DNA from: an uncultured Clostridia bacterium
GTDB lineage: Bacteria > Bacillota > Clostridia > Christensenellales > UBA1750
NCBI GenBank assembly: GCA_947625765.1
Contig: CANQPP010000003.1
Coordinates: 1-64,000, forward strand
Length of the DNA: 64,000 nucleotides
Direction of reading: 5' to 3'
Below, piece after piece: positions 52,575 through 60,079 of this stretch. Position 1 is the stretch's first letter, and each line of letters opens with the position of its first letter. The notes beneath the pieces were generated by a model, which saw only the letters and a list, made by a program, of their open reading frames with translations, did not search any database and was not told the origin of the DNA. The position numbers were made by a program, and so were the translations under genes.

Positions 52575-52961
52575 TTACTTTGTCTTGTTTTGGTCAACAA
52601 CTAATTCTGCCAATCGGGAAATCAAGACTTCCATTCCTCCATCCTTAAAATTGTCACAGATATATCCCATCGTAGAAAACCATGGTCCAAACCTTACATC
52701 GTTTCTTTTGCAGACATACGTCCTCCCTGCCTCCCCTTGAAAACTCTCACAGTAAGTACAAGTATGGCAAGAATCTGGACCAGCTTGAGATCGGAACCCT
52801 GCAATCAGCAAGGCCCTATCCCCATCCCGAACAAATTTTGTACATACATCTGACCCTCTAACTTCACAACGCCGCAGTGTACAAACAAATCTTCTTCTGC
52901 CAAAGAATTTTCTTTTTGAAATATAGTACTTACATAATCTACACTTTTTCTCAATAGTCAT
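52575..52961 (-). CDS. Double Cys-knuckle (zinc-ribbon-like) protein
   Basis: A 128-residue protein with two similar halves. The first is CRLCKYY...FVCTLRRCEV...DVCTKFV (about 8-43) and the second CHTCTYCESF...TYVCKRNDVRF...YICDNFKDG (about 65-108). Each has a C-x2-C pair, then a Cys in a VC-[TK]-x-R context, and a late Cys before a Phe. This looks like an internal duplication of a zinc-binding unit. It is the first gene of the AT-rich cluster, with GAGGAG upstream. Confidence 0.7.
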   Translation of the reverse strand: MTIEKKCRLCKYYISKRKFFGRRRFVCTLRRCEVRGSDVCTKFVRDGDRALLIAGFRSQAGPDSCHTCTYCESFQGEAGRTYVCKRNDVRFGPWFSTMGYICDNFKDGGMEVLISRLAELVVDQNKTK

Positions 52962-53221
52962 ATCGTCTTCTCCTCTTGCTCGGCTTTCTTTGACATATAA
53001 GTGTACTTTTTTGTAAGATAACTACGTAGGCTCAATTCCCTACTAATAAGCAAAAAAATAAGTATAACACTAGAAAAAGTATTGCAATTATCCTCTATCT
53101 ATGCAATAATATAGAGGTCACAACGTGTATGGCGTTTGTGTGAGGCTCTTACAAAAAAGTACACTTTTCTGTAAGACTTTCCAAGAAAGCGCCGCATCGC
53201 AAAAAATTCCTTTCATAAAGC
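52962..53221. promoter_or_regulatory. AT-rich control region of the island
   Basis: There is no gene. A perfect 20-bp inverted repeat has arms AAGTGTACTTTTTTGTAAGA (52999-53018) and its complement (53147-53166). The second arm is part of a 28-bp near-palindrome (53148-53175). Between them TATTGCA (53080-53086) and TGCAATA (53102-53108) form another pair, and a minus-strand -10-like TATACT lies near 53062-53067. Confidence 0.65.
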
Positions 53222-53268
53222 CAAAAGCATGGCCTGTCCCTCGTAAGTCAGACAGGCCATGCTTTTTT
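53222..53268. terminator. Bidirectional terminator
   Basis: AAAAGCATGGCCTGTC (53223-53238) and GACAGGCCATGCTTTT (53251-53266) form a perfect 16-bp stem with T runs on both strands. It separates the AT-rich island from the DUF2812 gene. Confidence 0.9.
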
Positions 53269-53285
53269 GCATGTTTTTGTCAGTT

Positions 53286-54455
53286 TCAGCCCCAGCGCTG
53301 CCCGAGGGCCTGCAGGAGGGCCTCCAGCGTGGTATCGTCGGGCGGACCTCCTATGCAGGTGAGGGAGGCGGCGAATCTTCCCTTGACGGCCACGGCTTCC
53401 ATGCCGTTTTTGGCCAGATACACTCGATCCAGGCCGGGAACGGCCGCCGTGCTCCAGCCATCGCCGCCCGCTTGTCCCGCCAGTGCCTTCCCCTGCAGGG
53501 CGCGCGCGATGTCCTCGCCGGAGCCAAAGCGCAGGGCATAAACGCGCTCAAAGAGGGCGTAGCCCGCGCCGCCGTCGGTGCGCAGGGGCTGATACAGGTC
53601 GTACGTCTCGGCGAGCAGGGAGGCGGAGCGCTCGATCTTCCCCTCCCTGTCCGGCAGGAACACGGGCACGCGCTCGCCCGCAAGGCCCGCTTCCTCCAGC
53701 AGGACGTAAGGCCCGTCGGCTTCTTTGGGCAGGGGCGACGTCCGGCCCGTACCGACCTGGGCAAGGCAGAGCGCAAGGCTTAAAACACAGAGCAGCAGGA
53801 GCGCGCCGGCCGTGATTTTGTGCGCCTTTTGCCCGCGGCCGCTGCGGTCGATGGGCAGCCCCTTGGACAGCCGACGCCGAAGCAGGGCTAAACTTACGGC
53901 GGCGTGGATGGAAAAATACAGGTTCGCCGCCAGGAAGCAGAGGAAGAACAGCATAAGGCCCGTGGATGTGACGAAGCTCATGCGCCACTCGTCCGCAAAG
54001 TTCATGAGGGCGGCCGAAAAGCTGTCCGACGCGGCGGCGGTGAGCAGCAGGTACAGCGCGACCAGCAGGGGCACCTGCAGGAGCGTCAGCCAGGCGTTCG
54101 TCCGCAGGGCGCGCAGCGTTTCCGCCTGCTGGGCCGGGTCGCTGTACAGCTCCTGCACGGGCGCATCCGCCGGGGCGCGGAACACGTGGATAAGCCCGCG
54201 GCCGGTCACGTACTCCCAGCCGCAGTCCTCATAGAGCGCCACCTGTTCCTCCGGCAGGCCCGTCTCTTCCCCAAGCCCTGCGCGCGGGGCCAGCTCCACG
54301 CGGTACAGCGCCTTTACGGGCTCTCCTTTGCGGAAGCGGCTCAAAAACGCGCCCCGCTTTTCCAGCAGCCAGCCCTTCTCCGCCATGCGGGTGTAAAAAC
54401 GCTCCGTTTCGCCTATGGCGTGGTCGCCGGGCTGCGGCAGATAGCACCGCTTCAT
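53286..54455 (-). CDS. DUF2812 domain-containing membrane protein
   Basis: A 389-residue protein. The N-terminal DUF2812 part (1-110) has ETERFYTRMAEKGWLLEK and YEDCGWEYVTGRGLIHVFRA. Three or four membrane helices follow (about 120-142, 160-190, 215-235), then an extracytoplasmic C-terminal domain of ~150 residues. DUF2812 proteins in Firmicutes typically sit directly behind a PadR regulator, exactly as here (4-bp overlap), and function is unknown. A role in envelope stress or transport has been guessed only from this pairing. Confidence 0.85.
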   Translation of the reverse strand: MKRCYLPQPGDHAIGETERFYTRMAEKGWLLEKRGAFLSRFRKGEPVKALYRVELAPRAGLGEETGLPEEQVALYEDCGWEYVTGRGLIHVFRAPADAPVQELYSDPAQQAETLRALRTNAWLTLLQVPLLVALYLLLTAAASDSFSAALMNFADEWRMSFVTSTGLMLFFLCFLAANLYFSIHAAVSLALLRRRLSKGLPIDRSGRGQKAHKITAGALLLLCVLSLALCLAQVGTGRTSPLPKEADGPYVLLEEAGLAGERVPVFLPDREGKIERSASLLAETYDLYQPLRTDGGAGYALFERVYALRFGSGEDIARALQGKALAGQAGGDGWSTAAVPGLDRVYLAKNGMEAVAVKGRFAASLTCIGGPPDDTTLEALLQALGQRWG

Positions 54456-54763
54456 GCCTCATCTTCCCCCTTTTCCAGCATCGCGCCGTCGCGCACCATC
54501 CGCTTTAGGCGCTCATATTCCGCCTGCAGTGCCTCTTTCCCTTGATCGGTGAGCAGGTAGATCTTGCGCCGCTCGTCCAGCGCCTCCAAGCGGATGAGGC
54601 CGTCCTTGCGCAGGCGCGTCAGGATCCCGTACAGCGTCCCCGGCCCCAGCAGCACCCGCCCGCCGGACAGCTCGCGGATGCGCTGCATCAGCCCGTAGCC
54701 GTGCCCGGGCGAAAGCAGGGCCAGGAAGATGTAATACATGGCCTCGCTCATGGGCTGGTCCAT
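54452..54763 (-). CDS. PadR family transcriptional regulator
   Basis: A 103-residue winged-helix protein. It has AMYYIFLALLSPGHGYGLMQRIRELSGGRVLLGPGTLYGILTRL (two family segments) and the wing LEALDERRKIYLLTDQGKEAL. It belongs to the short PadR-s2 group without a long C-terminal domain. It overlaps the DUF2812 gene and probably represses it and itself. GGCAAGGAGG lies upstream of ATG 54763, and a palindromic promoter region is at 54786-54824. Confidence 0.9.
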   Translation of the reverse strand: MDQPMSEAMYYIFLALLSPGHGYGLMQRIRELSGGRVLLGPGTLYGILTRLRKDGLIRLEALDERRKIYLLTDQGKEALQAEYERLKRMVRDGAMLEKGEDEA

Positions 54764-54785
54764 CGCGCCCGCCTCCTTGCCGTCT

Positions 54786-54824
54786 AACTATTATGCGATA
54801 CGATATATCGCGTGACACAATAGT
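54786..54824 (-). promoter_or_regulatory. Promoter region with candidate PadR operator
   Basis: CGATATATCG (54801-54810) is a perfect 10-bp palindrome inside GCGATACGATATATCGCG, where GCGATA is repeated as TATCGC. It lies between CATAAT (54790-54795 on the minus strand) and upstream TTGTGT. Confidence 0.5.
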
Positions 54825-54874
54825 ACCACGGCGGCGCGGGCCCGTCAAGGGCCAAACGCGCCCGCACAAACATC

Positions 54875-54906
54875 TTGACAAATCGGCAAGTATATATATA
54901 TATATA
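54875..54906 (+). promoter_or_regulatory. Promoter with (TA)8 tract at the -10 position
   Basis: TTGACA (54875-54880) is followed by a run of eight TA dinucleotides (54891-54906), so a TATATA -10 can be taken at a spacing of 16 or 18 bp. It precedes the ABC transporter operon by about 65 bp. Confidence 0.6.
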
Positions 54907-54970
54907 GAGAAAGCCTTTTTTGTGTGTCTTTCAAATCCTTTTGTCCGACCCCCAAGGAGGTTTGCCCCAC

Positions 54971-55750
54971 ATGTCCTGCCCATTTTTGCGCTGCGTTCGC
55001 TTTGAGATGCGCCGAGCGTTCCGCTCTCCCCTGTATTACCTGATGCAGCTCCTGATCCTCGCCGTCTTCTGCGCGAGTCTGCTCATGAACCGGGGAAGGA
55101 TACAGCCGGAGGCCGTCGACTGGACGTTCTGGTTCACCGCGGGCGTGACCGGCTCCTCCACGCTCCTTCCCCTGGTCGTGAGCCTTCTGTGCGTCGTACC
55201 GCACGCCGCCTGGCACAGGGCTGACCTAAGCTCCAATTTCCTGCCCTTTTATGTGTTTAGGACGGGCAAGCGAAACTACATCGCGGCCAAATGCGTTTCC
55301 ATGTTCTGCTTGGGCGCCCTGGTTGTCCTCTGCTCGCTGCTTGTCTGCCTGCTCCTCTGCCGGGTCCTGTTCCCGTCCCAGCCGACCGCGGAGGGCTGGC
55401 TGCCCACCTTCCTGTTTTCGGGCCTGTACCGCCGCTCGCCGCTGACTTACTGCCTGTTGCTGATCGGCAACGCGGGCCTGCACGCCGGGATCTTTTCCCT
55501 CGTCGGTCTGGCGCTTTCCGGGCTTTCGGCCAAGACGTACACCGCCCTCATCGGGCCCTTCGTCGTCTCCATGGTGCTGCACGTGGTCTTTAGCCTGGCG
55601 GGGCTTCCCGGGCTCTCTCCCCTGTCCCTGCTCATGCCGGAGTTCAACGCCAACACCACGGCCGCGCAGGTATACGGGGAGGCGTTTACCCTGATGGCGG
55701 TCAGCGTCCTGGCCTTCTCCTTCCTCGGGAGAAAGAACCTAACAAAATAA
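54971..55750 (+). CDS. ABC transporter permease subunit (first of three)
   Basis: A 259-residue membrane protein with six predicted helices. The first begins at about residue 25 (YYLMQLLILAVFCASLLM) and the rest are spread to the C-terminus. The amphipathic N-terminus RCVRFEMRRAFRSPLYYL is typical of ABC-2 permeases. A PHAAWHRADLSSNFLPFYVFRTGKRNYIAAK segment after helix 2 resembles the loop by which such permeases contact the ATPase. AAGGAGG precedes ATG 54971. Two more permeases and an ATPase follow in the same operon. The cargo is unknown; a lantibiotic/peptide-type exporter (BcrAB-like) is one possibility. Confidence 0.75.
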   Translation: MSCPFLRCVRFEMRRAFRSPLYYLMQLLILAVFCASLLMNRGRIQPEAVDWTFWFTAGVTGSSTLLPLVVSLLCVVPHAAWHRADLSSNFLPFYVFRTGKRNYIAAKCVSMFCLGALVVLCSLLVCLLLCRVLFPSQPTAEGWLPTFLFSGLYRRSPLTYCLLLIGNAGLHAGIFSLVGLALSGLSAKTYTALIGPFVVSMVLHVVFSLAGLPGLSPLSLLMPEFNANTTAAQVYGEAFTLMAVSVLAFSFLGRKNLTK

Positions 55751-55766
55751 AAGTGTGGGGGAAGCC

Positions 55767-56570
55767 ATGAAAACGATCCTCAAGCAGGCGGCGGCCGGGT
55801 TCCGCCGCACGCTGCACGACCCAGCCCTCCTCATCACCGTCCTCGTGCTTTTCTTCTTCCTGAGGTTCTTAAACGGCTCCGAAATCGCCCTCATCCGCGC
55901 GCGGGGCATCTCCCTGGCCGAGGTCGTGTTTCAGGGCCTGCAGTCCATGAACGTCGTGGCCCTGCTCTACGTCCCGCTGTTCCTGCTTTTGTGCAGGGAG
56001 CTTGCGCCCGCGCCCTTCGACCTGTTCGTCCTGCCAAGGAGCGGCGTGTGCGGATGGAGCGGGTCCCGGGTCGTCCTTGTGCTCCTGCAGGCCCTCGCGT
56101 TCGCCTCTCTTTTGGCCCTTCTCGTTTCCTTGAGCGTGTTCCCCGCCTGGCTCTGGCGGAACGAATGGGCCCTGGACGGCTTTCTGCTCGGTGGGCAGGG
56201 CTCGACCCTTTCCGACAGCTTGATCTATTCCATGACGCCGCTTTCCTGCGCGTTGGTCCAGTGGGCACAGCTTGCCTGCCTGTTTGTCCTGCTCGGGCTT
56301 TTAGCCGACCTGCTCACGCTGCTGTTCGGCCAAAGGCTCGGCATGGTCACAACGTTCCTCGTGCAGTTTCTCCTTTACGGCGCTTACTGGCTCCCCCTTC
56401 CGGGGCCTCTCCGCTGGCTTTCCTATCGTTGCTTCTTCTTGAGCGAGTACGGCAGCTTCCTAGAGCTTTTGGCCGCGGGAGGCGCGGCGCTCGCCTTCCT
56501 GACCGCGCTTACGTTTCTTTGCCAAGCGGCGGCGCGGAGATACAAATGGTACGCGGTGAAACGAACATGA
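55767..56570 (+). CDS. ABC transporter permease subunit (second of three)
   Basis: A 267-residue protein with about six membrane helices and the N-terminal ILKQAAAGFRRTLHDPALLITVL. FVLPRSGVCGWSGSRVVLVLLQA in the middle corresponds to the cytoplasmic coupling region of the first permease. I chose ATG 55767 over GTG 55755 because GGGGGAAG lies between them. The stop overlaps the next ATG (ATGA). It shares the permease layout with its neighbours but little clear sequence. Confidence 0.72.
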   Translation: MKTILKQAAAGFRRTLHDPALLITVLVLFFFLRFLNGSEIALIRARGISLAEVVFQGLQSMNVVALLYVPLFLLLCRELAPAPFDLFVLPRSGVCGWSGSRVVLVLLQALAFASLLALLVSLSVFPAWLWRNEWALDGFLLGGQGSTLSDSLIYSMTPLSCALVQWAQLACLFVLLGLLADLLTLLFGQRLGMVTTFLVQFLLYGAYWLPLPGPLRWLSYRCFFLSEYGSFLELLAAGGAALAFLTALTFLCQAAARRYKWYAVKRT

Positions 56571-57331
56571 TCGGAAGAGCGCTGCGCTGGAACCTGGCGA
56601 TCCAGTTCCGCCAAAGGGAGCTGCTGTGGGCCCCCCTGGCCGGGCTGTTTTACCTTGCGGTCTCGTATGTCCAGCTCCTGCCCGCCCGCGAGGGGCTCAC
56701 GCCGCAGGCCGTTCAGTTGGTGGTCTACGGCGGCATGGCCGCGGGGGAGTTCACGCTGCTGCCGCCCGCGAAAATGGGCGTGTATCTGGCCCTGTTCGTG
56801 CGCGTTCTGGCCAATACCGCGCAGCAAAGGGACAGTGTCCTGCCCTACTGCGTGAGCCGCTGCGCCTCCTGCCGGGCCTGGGTCGCTGGGGAGCTGAACG
56901 CCTCCCTCCTGCTGGCCTGCCTCTGGGCGCTGCAGCTGCTGTGCTGCGAATTTCTGTTGTGCGCCGTGTTTCATGAAACTCCTTTTACAGGCGCGCGGGC
57001 CCTTGTGAGCGTTCAGCTTTTCTTGCTGGATACCGCCGCCTTTTTCTCGGTCGCGGCGCTGTTTGCCGCGCTCAACACGGCCGCGGGCAGGGCCTTGAGC
57101 GCCTCCCTCTGCGTCCTGTTGGGCGTTATGTCGCTTGTCTTTTATCCCCTCTGCTTCGTCCTGCCCTATGGCTTTTGCTTTGCGTTGAGGACCCGGCTGT
57201 TGGGCGGCGAGGGCTGCGCCGGGCCTCTGGCGCTTTTCGGTCTATTCGGCGTTCATTATTTGCTGCTGTTTGCATTTCTTTTTCACAAAAGGGAAGCGGG
57301 ATCAAAAGGAGGATGTTTCGATGAACGGTAA
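56567..57331 (+). CDS. ABC transporter permease subunit (third of three)
   Basis: A 254-residue protein with six or so membrane helices, starting RALRWNLAIQFRQRELLWAPLAGLFY. The loop RDSVLPYCVSRCASCRAWVAGELNASL parallels the corresponding loops of the other two. The ATG overlaps the preceding stop, and the end overlaps the ATPase start by 11 bp. The longer open frame back to 55991 is a shadow. Three permeases for one ATPase suggest a heteromeric channel. Confidence 0.72.
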   Translation: MIGRALRWNLAIQFRQRELLWAPLAGLFYLAVSYVQLLPAREGLTPQAVQLVVYGGMAAGEFTLLPPAKMGVYLALFVRVLANTAQQRDSVLPYCVSRCASCRAWVAGELNASLLLACLWALQLLCCEFLLCAVFHETPFTGARALVSVQLFLLDTAAFFSVAALFAALNTAAGRALSASLCVLLGVMSLVFYPLCFVLPYGFCFALRTRLLGGEGCAGPLALFGLFGVHYLLLFAFLFHKREAGSKGGCFDER

Positions 57332-57971
57332 ACCCATGGCGATCTGCGTGGAAAACGCCTGCAAGACGCTGGGCGGCCAGCGGATCCTTAACGACATCAC
57401 CGTAAACTTTGAAAAGGGGAAGGCCTACGGGATCGTGGGCAGGAACGGCTCGGGCAAGAGCATGCTGTTCCAGGCCATCTGCGGTTTCCTGACGCTGGAC
57501 CGGGGCCGCGTGACGGTGGGCGGCAGGGTCGTGGGCCGGGACGTGGACTTTCCGCAGGAGGTGGGCTTCATCATCAACGCGCCCGGCTTCATCGAGAGCT
57601 TTTCCGGCCTTGCCAATCTGGAGATGCTGGCCTCCCTTCGCGGCAGGATCGGCCGGGAGGACATCCAAAGGACGATGCTGCGCGTGGGGCTGGACCCGAA
57701 GGAGCCCAAGGCCGTGCGCAAATATTCCACGGGCATGCGGCAGAGGCTGGCCCTGGCGCAGGCGCTGATGGAGGAGCCGGACATTTTAATCCTGGACGAG
57801 CCCATGAACGGGATCGACCGGGAGGGCGTGGAGGATGTGCTCGCGGTCCTGACCGAGGAAAAGGCGAAAAAGACGACGATCCTACTCTCCAGCCACATAC
57901 CGGGCGACGTCGAGTCCGTCGCGGACGAGGTATTTTTGATGGAAAAAGGGTGTTTGAGCCGGATGCGGTAG
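57321..57971 (+). CDS. ABC transporter ATP-binding protein
   Basis: A 216-residue ATPase. It has Walker A GRNGSGKSML (about 40-49), the signature KYSTGMRQRLALAQAL, Walker B DILILDEPMNGID and the switch His in LSSHIPGD. The Y-S-T-G-M-R-Q-R form of the signature is common in exporters that work with ABC-2 permeases. AAAGGAGG precedes ATG 57321. It powers the three permeases just upstream and ends the operon. Confidence 0.92.
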   Translation: MNGKPMAICVENACKTLGGQRILNDITVNFEKGKAYGIVGRNGSGKSMLFQAICGFLTLDRGRVTVGGRVVGRDVDFPQEVGFIINAPGFIESFSGLANLEMLASLRGRIGREDIQRTMLRVGLDPKEPKAVRKYSTGMRQRLALAQALMEEPDILILDEPMNGIDREGVEDVLAVLTEEKAKKTTILLSSHIPGDVESVADEVFLMEKGCLSRMR

Positions 57972-58099
57972 GGCCGGGGGCGGCAGGAAAGGGAGGAATG
58001 CGCGTCGAAATTGTATATGATGCGGGGAAAGAGAGGAGCGGCAAGGGCCGCCTTCCTCCCGTATCGGCGATGAAGACGGAAAGGTGGAGATAAGAAAAG

Positions 58100-58492
58100 A
58101 TGCAGGAAGTGTATGAGTTCCTCAAGGCCTGCGGCGTGTACTATCTGGCCACGGTGGAGAATGGCCAGCCCCGCGTGCGCCCCTTCGGCACCGTGGACCT
58201 GTTCGAGGGCAGGCTGTACATCCAGACCGGCAAGTCCAAGGCCGTGGCCCGGCAGCTGAAGGCCGACCCGCGCATCGAGATCAGCGGCATGGCCGGGGAA
58301 AAATGGATACGCTTGAGCGCCGAGGCTGTGCTGGACGAGAGGATCGAAGCCCAGGCACACATGCTGGAGGCCTATCCTTCCCTGCAGGACCGCTACCAGC
58401 CCGGCGACGGCAACACGGAGGTCTACTACCTGAAGAACGCCGTGACGAGCATCTGCTCCTTCACCGAGCCGACCAAGGAGATCCGCTTCTGA
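58100..58492 (+). CDS. Pyridoxamine 5'-phosphate oxidase family (FMN-binding) protein
   Basis: A 130-residue split-barrel protein. YYLATVENGQPRVRPFGTVDLFEGRLYIQTGKS is the usual FMN-site pattern, followed by KADPRIEISGMAGEKWIRLSAEAV. Members of this size bind FMN or F420-like cofactors and often have unknown substrates; they are not true PdxH. It follows the ABC operon with a 128-bp gap that contains a -10-like TATATGAT near 58012-58019 and an RBS-like GGTGGAG. Confidence 0.85.
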   Translation: MQEVYEFLKACGVYYLATVENGQPRVRPFGTVDLFEGRLYIQTGKSKAVARQLKADPRIEISGMAGEKWIRLSAEAVLDERIEAQAHMLEAYPSLQDRYQPGDGNTEVYYLKNAVTSICSFTEPTKEIRF

Positions 58493-58517
58493 AACTTGAG
58501 ACCTGGAGGCCAAACGC

Positions 58518-58976
58518 ATGGACGACCGCCGATACGACAGCCTGAAGCTGGACAACCAGCTGTGTTTTCCGCTGTATGCCTGCTCCAAGGAGGTCGTTCG
58601 CCGCTACCGCCCCTATCTGGACGCGCTGGACCTGACCTACACGCAGTACATCGCCATGATGGTGCTCTGGGAACAGGGCGAGCTGAACGTCAAATCCCTG
58701 GGGCAGCGGCTCTACCTGGACTCCGGCACGCTGACGCCGCTGCTCAAGAGCCTGGAGCAGAAGGGCTATGTGCGCAGGAAGCGCAGCGCGGAGGACGAGC
58801 GCGTGCTGCTGGTGCAGCTCACCGAGAAGGGCGCCGCGCTCCGGGAAAAGGCCCTCTCCGTCCCCGGCCAGCTGGCCCGCTGCGTGCACCTGGAAGGCGA
58901 GGAGGCAAGGGAGCTCTACCGCCTGCTGTACAAGCTCCTGCTCTCTTTGGACGAGGAAAGCCCCGCAAAGAAGTGA
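58518..58976 (+). CDS. MarR family transcriptional regulator (OhrR-like)
   Basis: A 152-residue protein. LKLDNQLCFPLYACSKEVVRRYRPYLDALDLTYTQYI is very like OhrR, with the reactive Cys at residue 15 (QLCFPLY). The helix-turn-helix is GQRLYLDSGTLTPLLKSLEQKGYVRRKRSAEDER. OhrR senses organic peroxides through that Cys. No ohr gene is adjacent; the PNPOx and TSCPD genes flank it. The start is ATG 58518, 25 bp after the PNPOx gene. Confidence 0.88.
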   Translation: MDDRRYDSLKLDNQLCFPLYACSKEVVRRYRPYLDALDLTYTQYIAMMVLWEQGELNVKSLGQRLYLDSGTLTPLLKSLEQKGYVRRKRSAEDERVLLVQLTEKGAALREKALSVPGQLARCVHLEGEEARELYRLLYKLLLSLDEESPAKK

Positions 58977-59028
58977 CCTTTCAAATCAAAGGTATACATT
59001 TTAAACACATGAAGGAGGAAACCCACAC

Positions 59029-59283
59029 ATGAAGACCGTTTATATGACCAAGGGCGTCTGTTCCACCGCCATCGAGCTGGAGGTGGAGGACGGCATCGTC
59101 AAGCACGTGAACTTCGTCGGCGGCTGCCGCGGCAACACCCAGGGCGTGGCGCGCCTGGCCGAGAACCGCCCCATCGAGGAAGTCATCCGCTTAACGCAGG
59201 GCATCCAGTGCCGCGGCGGCACCTCCTGCCCCGACCAGCTGAGCCAGGCCCTCCGCCAGATCGCGGAGAGCGCGAACGCTTGA
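59029..59283 (+). CDS. TSCPD domain protein (TIGR03905 type)
   Basis: An 84-residue protein with CSTAIELEVEDG, VNFVGGCRGNTQGVARL and the namesake GGTSCPDQLSQAL. Cys at 11, 33, 61 and 67 could bind a metal. The domain is also found near the C-terminus of some ribonucleotide reductases (NrdJ), where it may bind metal or nucleic acid. The free form has unknown function. GAAGGAGG precedes the ATG and a terminator follows. Confidence 0.85.
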   Translation: MKTVYMTKGVCSTAIELEVEDGIVKHVNFVGGCRGNTQGVARLAENRPIEEVIRLTQGIQCRGGTSCPDQLSQALRQIAESANA

Positions 59284-59303
59284 ACCAAGACGCAAACAAC
59301 ACC

Positions 59304-59350
59304 AAAAGCCCCCTGCCGCAGGCACTTCCCGCGGCGGGGGGCTTTTGCTT
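59304..59350 (+). terminator. Terminator after the TSCPD gene
   Basis: AAAAGCCCCCTGCCGC (59304-59319) pairs with GCGGCGGGGGGCTTTT (59331-59346), with one bulge. Confidence 0.88.
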
Positions 59351-59365
59351 TGCCTCTTTATTTGT

Positions 59366-60079
59366 CTATTCTTGTCCGCTTGCAGTCAAGTCCAGGCTGT
59401 TGGCCCAGTCCATCACGTCCTCGGCGGAGGCTCCGGCGGGGAAGCGCCTGCCGTCCAGCCAGACAGCGCCGCCCGCGGCCTTGCGCAGCGCCGCATCGCT
59501 GCTGCCAAAGCCGCTGCTGCCGGAGGTGCAGAAGGGAATGAGCGTCTTGCCGGTGAAGTCATAGCTCTCGATGAAGGTGCTCAGGATCCGCGGTGCTTCT
59601 CCCCACCAGATCGGGTAGCCGATGAACACCACGTCGTATTGCTCCATGTTCTCCACCGAGCCGGAGATGGCCGGGCGGGCGTCCGGGTCATCCATCTCCG
59701 CGGAAGTGCGGCTGCCCGAATCGCCATAGTTGAGGTCAGCCTCGGTATAGGGTTCCTCCGGCACGATCTGGTAGAGCTCTGCCTTCAGCCCCTCGGCCAG
59801 CTTCTGCGCCACGCCTTCCGTGTTGTGGGTGGCGGAAAAATACGCAACGAGTATCTTGCCGCCCTTCGGCTGTTCTATCTCCTGTTCCGGCTCGGCGGAG
59901 GAGGGCTCCGGCATTTCTTCCGGCTCCGGGCTTCTTTCTGCAGGCGCAGCGGGCGTTTCGGGGGTCTCCGTTGCGCTCATGGGCGTTTCGACGCTTTTCG
60001 ATGCCTCGTTCCCGGCGGCGCAGGCCGCGAGGGTCAGGGCCAGCAGCGCCGCCAGCAGGGCAGCCGTGAACTTCCTCAT
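59366..60079 (-). CDS. Flavodoxin-fold lipoprotein
   Basis: A 237-residue protein. Residues 1-19 form a lipoprotein signal with lipobox LTLAAC. A Pro/Glu/Thr-rich linker runs to about 70. The flavodoxin domain has the FMN phosphate loop in LVAYFSATHNTEGVA and YPIWWGEAPRI, as in the Flavodoxin_4 group. It probably carries electrons or reduces quinones at the outer face of the membrane. I chose ATG 60079 because MRKFTAALLAALLALT is a clear signal. It overlaps the CMD-cupin gene and resembles the cytoplasmic flavodoxin at 61.9 kb. Confidence 0.88.
   Translation of the reverse strand: MRKFTAALLAALLALTLAACAAGNEASKSVETPMSATETPETPAAPAERSPEPEEMPEPSSAEPEQEIEQPKGGKILVAYFSATHNTEGVAQKLAEGLKAELYQIVPEEPYTEADLNYGDSGSRTSAEMDDPDARPAISGSVENMEQYDVVFIGYPIWWGEAPRILSTFIESYDFTGKTLIPFCTSGSSGFGSSDAALRKAAGGAVWLDGRRFPAGASAEDVMDWANSLDLTASGQE

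Noticed and set aside
52999-53166. Terminal inverted repeats of an insertion sequence
   Set aside because: Only 128 bp of non-coding DNA lies between the arms, no transposase is present and no target duplication is seen. An operator role is more likely.
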